A model generated the notes under the pieces. It was not told where the DNA came from. It worked only from the letters and a program-made list of their open reading frames with translations, and searched no databases. DNA of 64,000 nt from Diplosphaera chodatii (Eukaryota; Chlorophyta; Trebouxiophyceae; Prasiolales; Stichococcaceae): NCBI GenBank assembly GCA_032358165.1, contig JAALGY010000053.1, positions 1,550,001 through 1,614,000 on the forward strand. The letters are read 5' to 3'. Positions 48,946 through 60,000 of the stretch are shown here, one piece after another (position 1 is the first letter of the stretch; every line of letters begins with the position of its first letter). A program made the translations under genes and the position numbers.

Positions 48946-49440
48946 CGCTGCTAATGAGCCGTTCACTGAGCGTTAGCAGGGGTATCACCACGAACCAGGT
49001 CCGAGCGGTGACAGCTGTAGTTGGCGCGCATCAGCGCGAACATTGCGCTCCACTGTGTAAATTAAGCTGGGATCGCATGGCATGCAAGATATTGATGAGG
49101 ATGAATTGCAGCAGCCATGCCGCTCCGCGGGATCCTGCTCGCACCAGACTGTCCTATGCACTTGTATAGGGCCGCTGATGGTCTATAATCGCACAGGACC
49201 CTGGCAAGTGCTGGAATTGACTCCAGGGTTAGTATCACGTGCCTCCCGCCAGATTGGAAACTAGCGGAGTTTCGACGGCACGAGGTCCGTGGGGCCAACC
49301 GATAAGCGCAAACGCTCATGTCAGGCTTACAGCCGGCATGCATGTAGTCTCACGCACACTCAGCGTCGGGGCCGTCTGTCTTTGCTACTTTCACAGAGCC
49401 ACAGTAGCTGCGGAGCGAGCGGCCGCAGCAGATCTGCAAT
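48946..49440. promoter_or_regulatory. Divergent spacer between FAM21-like and secreted-protein genes
   Basis: 495 bases between divergent starts, probably two promoters. No repeat, TATA box or RNA gene was recognised. Confidence 0.35.
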
Positions 49441-51666
49441 ATGGCGGTGTTCCGTGCGGTGCTGGTAGCGGCCCTGCTTACGGCGCCCTTCGCAGCGGCC
49501 CAGGCCACCACTGCATCCTCAACCTCGTCGATCATGTCAGGTTGACCAGGCCCGACAGTGTACTCGTCATCGTTATACAACGCTGATATGTATGGCTGTC
49601 AAACACCCCATGCCAATTGCTGCTGGTGGATGGCAGGTGGTACTTTCACAAGCCAAATCCCGCCAGACATGAACAAGATACTTGTCTGCGCCGTGTCTTG
49701 CAGCCATCAGCACGCTGGTGGGCGCCAGCTTCGACCCGCGCGCCGTGCAGGCGCAGCAGACGACACTTGGCAGCACGGTCGCGGGCCTGCAGTCCGGCTT
49801 CAGCGCTATCCCAGCAGCCTCCTCCTCCTCAGGTGCAGTTTCACACCACGTTGGTTGCATGTGCTAGAACCTCGCTGCTGCCAGACCGGTTGCACCGCAC
49901 GATGGCTGATGATTTGGTGAGCTCAATGGAGGTGTGCTCCCTGTATCGCAGGAGCTGCTGGTGGCTCCACCAGCGCCAGCGCCGCAGCCAGCGGCGCATC
50001 ACCAGCTGGCCTGCAGGTGCGACATATGGACATGCAGACGAGCGGCTGTGTGACTACTGCATATGCATATGTCGACGATGTGTCGGGCAGTTTTCATGTT
50101 TGGGCGGTCTGCCCTTGGGAGACAAGCACCAGGTCACTCCACATGCCCTCAAAACACGTGTTCATAGTGGGCTTGGACGTGTGATGTCGCAGGGGCTCTT
50201 CTCAGCGCTGGGCAGCCAGGCCACCAGCGTCATCAAGCCGGCGCCAATGCTGCCTGATGGCCTCGCCAAGACCGTTCAGGTCAGGATCTGCTGTTCTGTG
50301 GAGGACCTAAGGGACGACTGCTCTTCGACATCATACTGATCAAAGCATACCGCATGCTGTGTCTCATCAGCATGCAAATCATGCAGTGTCCATGTCCTGC
50401 TGATGTGCAGGCCTGGTCAGTGCCGCACGTGAGTGTGGGCAGCTTCGAGCTGAACCCCACAGCGTTTGACCTGAGCGACCTGTACGCCGCGCTCCACCCC
50501 CAGAACTTCTCGTGAGTGATTGTGACGCTGCATCCCCATGCAACCCAGTTGTCCTTCTACCGTGTTGCCAAAGCGGGGTGGCTTTTGTTTGGACGACGTA
50601 ATCAGACGAGCGTTGCTGAGTACTGCACTCGACACGGCCTTTGATGCTCACACGCTGCTCCTCTCCATCTGTCAGGTACTGCACGCCAGCTGTGTACACG
50701 CCAGCGGCACTGAACCCAGCAGTCGTGATTGCACCTTCCACATCAGTCACCATCGAGACCGGCTCATGCCAGGTGCGACTGCCAGACAGCAGCGACATTT
50801 GCTGCCTGCAAATGACCTGCAATTGTTGATGGCAGCCGGGTTCAGTCATGGAACGTTCCATATCTGGCTGGACTGAGGGCATTCCATGCTGCAGGTCAAT
50901 GACGATGACACTGTGACCTGCTTCCCGCCCAAGATGTCGTACCAGCAGGCATGGTCGCGTATCCAGCACTATCTCATACTTGTTGTCCAGCCGTCCTGAT
51001 GTGAAGCGCTGCGCATAGTCTGCACCACTCAGAGCTGAGTGTGCACTTGAGTATGTACAGGTGCCCTTCACATACACTTCGCCGTTCTACACTGCTGCCA
51101 CCTGGACAGACACGCAGTGCATCATTGCAAAGAACCTTACCGAGTCGTCGACTGAGGTGCTGTACAGGTGACCACCCTCAGTCGCTCAACATCCCACTGC
51201 AAACGGCTTGCTCCCGCACAGTGCAGTATTGGTGTCCATCATGTCACTGTATGTCACCATCAGCCCCATCACAGCTTCTGATTGGCCACTGCAGCGGGGG
51301 CGCTGACGTGACGTTCCCGACCATCGATGCATGGCTGGCGACGTTCAATGCGCCCACAACCGACCTGTCGCTGAAGCTGGGCCCAGCCGGCTTTGTGCCG
51401 ATCAACCAGGCGCTGGCGGCGAAGCCGGTGCTGTCGGCGCCCCCGCCGCCACCGGCGCTCTCAGCATCGGCATCAGCCTCGTCAGCGGGCACAAACGCCA
51501 CTGTTGGCGGTACGCAGTTCGCAATCGAAGGCATTCAACACCGCAGCCCCTGCTTGCTGCCATACAGATTGATTTTGCACTGCTGCTGTTGACTACGACA
51601 CTAACTATGTGTCGCTGGTCTGCAGGCACCACGGCCAGCGCGGGGCGGCGGCTCAAAGCGCTGTGA
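49441..51666 (+). CDS. Secreted protein of unknown function
   Basis: Ten exons (49441-49540, 49704-49832, 49952-50016, 50193-50279, 50411-50511, 50676-50772, 50895-50948, 51061-51167, 51295-51509, 51626-51666) join in phase into 331 residues. The N-terminus is a classic signal peptide (MAVFRAVLVAALLTAPFAAA, cleavage after AQA likely). The mature part is Ala/Ser/Thr-rich with scattered Cys (YCTPAVYTP, GSCQ, VTCFPPKMSYQQ, DTQCIIAKNL). It has possible N-glycosylation sites (NLT, NFS, NAT) and a PPPPPALSASAS linker near the end, then RRLKAL. There is no transmembrane anchor. It may be a cell-wall or lysosomal protein. The intron after 50948 seems to use a GC donor; a GT alternative at about 50978 would lengthen that exon. 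Confidence 0.6.
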
Positions 51667-51883
51667 ACTGAGTGGGGCCAGCGGAAGGGTCTGCCAGCAC
51701 CAGTGCTGAAATAGCACAGAATAGTGGTTGTGATGTTGCTACGCTTCTGCTTAGCAGTTTGCACTTGAAGCAACTGAACTCTACGGTATGTGTTTGTGAC
51801 AACCTCGTACTGAATCAATCAAAACAATAGCAGTCCCGAAAAGAATGACATGGTAATTGCTGATGACAACTCCTGAAGCTTGG

Positions 51884-53311
51884 TCATGTGAAGAAAGGAT
51901 CTCCGCATTGGCAAGTTTTGCGATTGCCTTGGCACACGCCCTCAAACGTCGGGTGTGCCTTCGCAAACGACGGGGCTGGCGTGCCCGCCAGCAGTGTCTC
52001 CTGCAGCGCATAGGTATCGGCCCTCAGGCTTGTGTTACCCCTGCTTGACGGACCTCCATAACGAGTGCAGCGCTGAGCTCAGCAACAGTAACAACTGAGG
52101 CAGATGCCAGTCGGGCTTGCCTGTGCGCGCTGCCAGGCTGCCGGGTCCTGCTGCAGGTGGTGGTACAGGTGGTACAGCCGCATGCTCTTAGTTGCATCAA
52201 ATGCCGCATCGTGTGCCTGCCCGGCAGTGTCCCACCCCAGCAGCTGTTGACACAAGTAGTCCTGCGGAGGCAGCTGACACCTGACAACTTCCAACAGTGG
52301 AGAAGCCGAATATGTGCATGACACAATCCAGCACACGCTCGGTTATTGCAGGCAGGTACGCCCACCTGGCTCCACACTGACCAGCTGCGGAAGCGTGGAT
52401 TCCACACACGGAACAGCCCGGCCAGGTCCACCAACGACTACAGGGCAGCCACAGTTGTTTCACGAATGGTCCTCATCGGTGCGGTGGCGGCATGCAGATC
52501 TGCTAGCCAACTGTGAGCAGCAGGCAGCTCGATGGCAGCACGCCGACCACCTGAAAGTCGCGGCCCTCATGCAGCTGCAGCCACTGCACATCCTGCCCGA
52601 TGCCCTGGCCCACCAGCACCGCGTCTGTGGGCAGGCACTGCCGCAGCGTGGCCAGTGCCTGCTGCAGGCTGACGCCCCGCTGCTCCAGCATCTCTGGCGT
52701 CAGCCTGTGCATGAACACTGATGCATCACAACGACACATGACCATGGCAGCAGGCAATGGTTCGACGCGGCCGTCCAGCTCCAGTAGCTCTGGCATCAGC
52801 TAGCGGCTCATCATCCAGACTGTGGCCGAAGAGGAACAAGCCTTAAGCTTCTGCAAAGCGTTGGTTGTAGGGCCCTTTGCATGAACACGCAGCTACGACC
52901 GTGCTCACCCCGTCAGCGGCGTGAGGCAGGAGACAATTGGCGTCGATGGCTTTATCAGCATGTTCAGCACCACCTGCTCGTACCGGTCCTGCAGCGATCC
53001 AGAAAATCATGAGCTGACGAGAAGGCACTCTTCAGGCTGCTGCAACCGAGTTGCCACTCATGACCCGGTCCACAGGCAGAAACGCACCACCAGAGCAATC
53101 TGTGCGACCGTCCTGCGCAGCAGAGGAGACACATGCCATGTCAGCCCCCTGCACGTCTGCAACCTGCTGTGATCACAGTTGCAGGCATGCACCGACACAT
53201 GCGCAGCTCCTTCGGTGGCCGGCACCTTGCGTTGTGTCCTGTGCCGTGGGCGACGCATTCCACGTCGAGAGAGTACACGTTCGTGGCCTGCTGCGGCACG
53301 GCGCCAGCCAT
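51884..53311 (-). CDS. DEDDh 3'-5' exonuclease (REXO4/ISG20-like)
   Basis: Seven exons (53311-53226, 53112-53088, 52988-52909, 52704-52551, 52437-52366, 52261-52121, 52000-51884) join in phase into 224 residues. All catalytic motifs are present: Exo I YSLDVECV (Asp, Glu), Exo II GQGIGQDVQWL (Asp), and Exo III AHDAAFDATKS (His, Asp). Between them are DRYEQVVLNMLIKPS, SCLTPLTG and DLAGLFRVWNPRF. The tail is Cys-containing. Relatives trim structured RNAs such as rRNA and snRNA precursors or degrade RNA in the nucleus. Exon 2 is a 25-base microexon encoding TVAQIALV inside the catalytic fold. The intron after 52121 has a strong GC donor (CAG-GCAAGC). The protein is nearly all domain, so a longer isoform is possible. 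Confidence 0.85.
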
Positions 53312-54035
53312 CACAGTTGTGATGAGGGTGGATAGCTGAAAGGGTGAGCACAGGTGAAACAGACCCAGCCGAATGCCGGCGCAGCGGCGCCAAATCAGGA
53401 CTGCAGTGATTCAACTACGAGTCGGCGACAGGGCAATGCTAACAACTGCCTGTGAGACAAGATAACAGGGAGCCTGTCAAAACATGCGCGTTTATAGAAA
53501 GAACCCCCAACATTTGCTGCTCCAGTGAGCCGGCTAGCCAGCAGGGGCATACATGCACAGTCTGCCCTCGTTGCTGCATTGTCGTGGTGAGCCTCACCGC
53601 GCTGAGGCTCCTATCTGGCAAAGAACGATCGCGAATCGCTGCAATCTTCATATACTCTTATGTGACGGACTGCGGGCCATGTCGAGGCAGTCTCTCGAAA
53701 GTTGACCAGCAGGCCGGATGGTACGAGCTTCCGCTTACGATCCGCGACAGCGACGGTTTGAGTGCGTCGCCACACGAGTTTGTTCAGCGATGCAGACAGT
53801 AGCCATTTGCACGTGTCGCGAGGTGGCGCGGCGGAACAGCCTGGCCCTCAATGCTCTATGAGCACGCGGCGTTGGCGCCTCATGCCGGCCAGAGAACGGC
53901 CGTGATGGACGGTCCGTGAACGAGATGATTGGGAAGGATGTTTCGGAGACTCTTAGACTCCTGCCAGCGACATGCAGAAGATACACGCAGGCGAGGCTAA
54001 GTCTAGCCCGGCGGCACCAGGCTACAGATAGTGCC
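53312..54035. promoter_or_regulatory. Divergent spacer between exonuclease and Sfi1-like genes
   Basis: 724 bases. The first Sfi1-like exon or exons may lie in the right part, since an open frame from ATG 53925 runs into 54179. A 116-codon plus frame at 53452-53802 has no recognisable features. Both promoters should be here. Confidence 0.3.
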
Positions 54036-57000
54036 ATGCTGTTCCCAGAAGCACGCCAGTGGCGGTCTTCACTTGTGGACGATCAAAACGGCGTTCAACT
54101 GTTTGAATTGTCATGTGCAGAACGAGGTTGCATTGTTGAGCGATATCCTGTCCCAGGTCGAGCGGCATGTGGCTTCTAGCGGTGCAGCAGATGGCCAGGT
54201 GCACATCATCTTGGCATTGCTACCCCTGAGACGACCACCGATGTGCAGCCCACAACTTAAAACACTTCATATTCCTGTAGCAAACTACTGATGTGTCGAG
54301 GTGTCTTCACACGATGCTGTAGGTCCGACTGGCACATGTACTGCGAGCATATGAGGCGCAGCTGAAGTCGCGACACTTCCAGCCGGGCGACGACACGTTC
54401 TTCTACAGCATCCTGCTGAAGCTCAGCCTGCAGCCCGGGGACATCAGCTGGCAGCAACGCCTGCAGCGTGAGGTAGACTGGAATGCACAGCAGTGCGGCT
54501 CGGCTGAGCAGGTGGCAGAGGAGCGCAAGCCGCAGCGTCGGCACAGTGATTGCAGCCACTGCCACCATGCAGCATCGAACAAGTGGGTGCCGCCGTGCAT
54601 CCACCACAGACATGAGCACGTACTGCGCCACAGCTGTGGCAAAACAGGCGCCCATGACACGAAGCGGCTGGCGCTGGCGGCGCTCTGGACATGGCGCTGC
54701 CACTCGGCCATTGACTGCGGCGGTGGGCATGGCAAAGCCAGGCACGCCACTGACAAGCCTGCTGGTGGGGCCGGCGCGCGGTGCCGGCGGCGGGAACCAT
54801 GTAGCGTGTGTGAGCACGCCTCGACACGGCTGCTGCGGCGCAGCACGCAGCACTGGCGCCGCAGCTGCACAGCTTGTCAGCTCACCAGGTAATCCTGCAT
54901 TGCACTCGAGGCTGTTGCAACAAGAAGCAGCAAACATGTCCAGACATGGTCCCCTTCAGACACACACCTGGCCGGGCTGCAGGGAGCAGCGAGAGCAGCA
55001 GGAGTCACAGCGCAGGCAGGAAGTTGCGGCTGACAGCTTTCGAACCACGCTGCTGTCACGCCGTGGCGTATTCGCCTGGCGGCAGGCTCGTGCCCAACTG
55101 CAGCAGCTGCAGGTATGCATGCGCTGCTGCCTTTGCCATCTTGGCTCTTTGTTTTCATACACAATCGCTCCGTGCAGCTAGGTTGTTGAAACGTCCTGTT
55201 GAATTGGCCAAGATGTCATGCCCACTCCCTGTGCTCTGTTGCTGCAAGGCCAAAGCGCTGCAGCTGTGGACGGCCGGCAGCCAGCGGGGCGCCTTTGCTG
55301 CTTGGCGAGCCCTGCTGCGAGAGCGCAGAGCGGTGGTCGGACGCCTGGCGGCGAGCGCCGCAGCCAACACCCGCTCCAGCTCCTTCAAGGTGCTGCTGGC
55401 CGGCAGGCCGCCCCGGGTTTGGGTCGAGACTGTAGGCAACACAGCTTCATCACTGGTCGAACCCTTCTGAGGGAAACAACAACCAACAGATGTGAAGGAC
55501 ATACTTGCTGTACGACCGTCATGCCAGGGTGTCTGATTGAATCACCTCACTGTGTGTGCAGCGGTGGCGGGCCTTTGCGGCCCGGCAGCGGGCGGTTGCC
55601 AGCGCAGCCAGGCATGCGGTGCGCAGGTGGCGCTCCCGGGCCAGGGCCGCCGCTTTCTCGGCCTGGGCCCAGGCCGCAGACGCCGCCCAGTCCGCGGACG
55701 GCGGCATCCTGGCAGCGGCCGCCGGCGCCCGCAGGTGCTGTGCGACCTCGGCTGTCTGCTGCGGAGTGCGCATGTGTCCGAAGTCCCGACGGTGCACGTG
55801 GTGCCAGCGATGCATTGACAGTCAACCGACACAAGCCACGGCCCAGTCCCTCAGAAAGACCTCAGCGCGGTGTTCGGCGGTACGTTCACAGGCAGCGGGT
55901 CCTGACGGCATGGCTCCGGACGGTCCAGCGGCGGGCGCGGCTGCGGCGCTGCTTCGCCGGCGTGGCGTCGCGCTGCGGCGCCCTGCTGCTGCGCAGCGCA
56001 TTCGCCGGCTGGCTGCGGCGGCTGGCGTCGCGGCGGGGCAAGGCCGCAAAGCTGAGGAGCGCTGTGGCCCGGCTGTGCAGCCGTGCTGCTGGCAGGGCAT
56101 TGCGCAGCTGGCGGGCCAGGTAGGCCTGGGCTCGTGGCAGAAAGACCACCATTGACTGTTACCCGCTGTCTCCTGTTGTGGGCTGCATCACAGAGGTGGT
56201 GTCTTGCTGCAGGTTGAAACAGCCATGACAGCTGTATTGAACTATGAAGGGTGACAGGTTTGCACGAGGCACATTGATACACTGCATTTGCTGCACAGGG
56301 CGTCGGGACAGGCTCAGCAGAAGGGTGTCATCCGGCATTGCCTTGGCCTGATGCGTAGCCGTGTGATGACAACCACACTGTCAACCTGGCAGCAGTGGGC
56401 AGCCAGGCAGCGCAGCCTTTGTGAACGCGTGCACCAGGTGAATGCAAAGCGGCACGCAAAGCTCAGGGCAGCAATGCTACAGCAGTGGGCGGCGGTGGCG
56501 GCGACCGAGGCCGCGCAGCACCGCAAGCTGCTGTCGGTCGTGGGCACCATGCAAGCCAGCGCCCTGGCCAGGTGCTCAGCGCTAATATGCCCGTCACTTG
56601 TAATTTTGAAGCTGCCCAGTTGGCTTTCACCGGCCCTGTGCTGCCGGTGACTGGGCGTGATGCGGTGGGATCGCAGGTCGTTCCATGGCTGGGCGGCCGC
56701 AGCGGCGACCTGGCGCCACCACCGCGCGGTGCTGTGCGGCGCTGTGGGGCGCATCGCCCACCGCGCCACAGCCGCGGCCTTCGACACCTGGGCCAGCTGG
56801 GTGCGGCTCCCGTGATGGCGCCAATGTCTCAATCGACTTCCCTGCAGCCCCCTGGCGTCAAAGCCTACTCTTCTGCCTCACGGACAACTTTGCTGCAAGT
56901 ACGCAGGTCTTGTACCGTCGCTGGAAGCGCAATGCAGCTCCTAGGGCACAGCAGCACCTGGCAGCTGGTCGGCAGCGTAGGGGCTTTGCCCGCTGGCGGC

Positions 57001-60000
57001 AAACCTGTGCTGACACCCAGCTGCGGCGATCACACCTCCGCAAGGCTGTCGCTACCCTGCAGCACCGACTGCAGGTCGGTGCATTGACGACTCTCATCAC
57101 TGCCATAAGCTTGACACCTCTTGCAAGGTGTAATGTGTATGTCAGTGAATACAAAAGGACGGGATTTTAGGAGCCTCCTGTTACACTTTGCAGGCAGCCG
57201 CCTGGCAAGTGTGGGCAGCCGATGCACAAGCGCAGCGCGCCAGGAAGGCAGCCCTGCGGCGTGCAGTGGCCCAGTGGACGTTGGTGCAGCAGCGCGCAGC
57301 ACTTGCCGCCTGGACTGCAGACACCAGGTACCATCAAGCCAAGAGGGCAGCACTGCAGCAGGCGATTGGCCGCTGGAGGAACGTGCAGCTGCAGGCCGCC
57401 TTTTCTGGATGGCAGCACTACTGTGGTCAGCGTGCCTGCAAACGCGCGGCGTTGGATCGTGCAGTGCAGCGATGGGTGGCAGGACGGACCTCAGCAGCAT
57501 TCACTGCCTGGCAGCACTATCGAGACGTGCAGCCAGTGAAGCGTCAAGCAGTCTCGAAGGCTGTGATGTACTGGTCCGAAGCACGGAGGCATGCCGCCTT
57601 TGCTGCTTGGGTTGCACACTGCCGTGAGCAGCCGGCAAAGCGGGCAGCTGCGGCCCTCGCTGTGCGCCGCTGGACGAAGTCTGCGTTGTCGACAGCTGTT
57701 GCAGCCTGGCGGCAGTACACAGCTCAACGACAGCAGAAGCAGGAAGCAGCACATCGGGCGGTGCAGCGGTGGGTCCTGGCCAGCCAGGCCAAGGCTCTCG
57801 CGGCCTGGCAGGACTTTCGCATAGTGCACAGGCAGAAGCGTGCACAGTGTGCTGCCGTCGTGGGCAGGCTGCAGCACCGCTACCAGGTATGCTCCTGTGG
57901 CTGGTAAACCAACCAGAGTGCGAGCTGCACGATGAGACAAACAGACCATATACTGAAGTCCCCACTGTCACAATCGGATGAGCTCACTGTCAAAGTTGCA
58001 GCAGGAAAGCTTGAAAATGGCGTCAATACAGGCGGCTGCAGTTGCAACATGGAGGCAGTACGCACAGAGGCGAGGAGAGCGCCGGGTACAGCAGCTGGGC
58101 AGCCGCCAGCGTCTGCAGCAGCATGTCAGCCGCCGCGTGATGCTGGCCTGGCGGCGGCAGGCGGCAGAGGGCCAGCGGCTGCGGGGCACAGCCGCCCAGC
58201 TGCTGCACATGTGAGCCTGAACCCTTGAATACCTTGCAGGGCGGAAGCAGGGCTGCGTGGGGTTGAGCCAGCCTGCCACTATGTGCTGAAGAGTTGCAGC
58301 ACCTGCGTTGCAACCGTGCTTCTACTGTTGCCAGCGCCGACCAAGAAAATAACGCGTGATGTTGCTGTTGTGGTCTAGGTGGGGCGGCCGCATCCAGAAC
58401 GCCGTGGTGCTGGCCTGGCGGCAGACAGCCCACGAGAGTGCACTGTTGAGGTGGGGCCTCTGCAGTCGCTCGGGATGATCGATGTCTTGCAGTATACTGC
58501 GGCTGCTTGCTGCACGTTTAGGAAAGGATTGCTGTCTATATACATCCGACCGTGCGATGTGAAAGAGCAGGGCTGAGGCGGTAGTGACCTACAGCAAGCG
58601 CAAACACGGGGCGTGGCTCAGTTCGGCGTGGACAGCCTGGCACCAACATGCTCACTACCGCCGATGCATCAGGTGGGCAAGCCTGACTTGCACTGCTGCA
58701 CTCAGGGTTTGTGCGGTGCGTAATCTCACATCTTCCACCGCGATCAAAGGCAGGCTGGCTGCATGCTGCTTGCATGATTGCATCATGCATCGTATATGCA
58801 GGAGTACAGCCATGGGCGCAATTGCAAGGCTGCGCAACAGGCACCTGTTTTCGGCGCTGCACCAATGGAAGCTGTATGCCGCCGACCGTGTGCAGAAGCA
58901 GCACCTGCAGCAAGTTGCTGCTGACTGGCACCTCGACTGCCGCAAGAAGCGCTCCCTGATCGTGTGGCTGCAGCTGGTGCAGGTGACTAGTGCAGTGCAT
59001 GTCACAGTTCATCATTTGCAGAACCTGATCTCTTCAGCATGTGCTGCATGATGCGCTTGGGGAACCCAAAAGGCAGGCGGTCGGACCCAGACACCTGCAT
59101 CAACCGCAGGCAAAGCAGCTGCGCCAACAGAGGCTGGCTGGTGCTGTCGTGGTGCTGCGGGCAGGCAGCCTGATGCGTGCCTGGCGCACCTGGGCCGACT
59201 ACGTGGCGTTGTCGCTGCACAAGAAGCAGCTGATGCGGGTGGCGGCTGGGCGCCTGGCGAACCACCATGCGCACGCTGCCTTCAGTGCATGGCAGGTCAG
59301 CCCGGCTACTGTTCGTTGGCTGGTGCCCTGCAAGGATGCATGTACGCAGCCTGTAATCAATGCATCGGTTCAAGACCGTGTGAGCTGTCTGGTTGCATGT
59401 GTACATGATGGACCACCGTCATTGCATCATCCGCACACAGGTGCATGTGCAGCACCGCCAGCAGAAGCAGGAAGCAGCTCACAGAGCGGCAACCGCCTGG
59501 CTGCACGCGACGGCGGGCAGGGCGTGGCGCTCCTGGCGCATGCGCGTCCAGCACTCTGCCAAGCAACGCGACGCGGCGGCGGCGGCGCTGGCGGCGTGGC
59601 GCAACGCTTCGGCTGCCCGCTGCTGGAGGGCGTGGGCGGGGCGGGCGGCCCACCGGCGGCTGCTCACCCAGCGCGCTGCGTCCTTCATATGTGAGCACCC
59701 TCCTGCCTGACACGCCTTGACCATGGCTGTCAGCAGGACAGCTGCCACACGACGCCCCGCAGGCACGCGGTTACAGACCTCGACTCAGCTTTGCTGCGCA
59801 CTGGCTGCTGTGTTGCGGTCTTCGAACTAGGTGCCTGCGGGTCTCAACCCGACCATCAAGCATCAACTGAACCCATCGGCAAGGCACACCCAGACTGTGT
59901 AGCCATGTCACAGCCTGTGATTCGGATGGTAGCATGCATGGGCATATCATGCAGCGCAACTGCGCACACACACAAGTCCACATTGCCAGACGCCACATTC

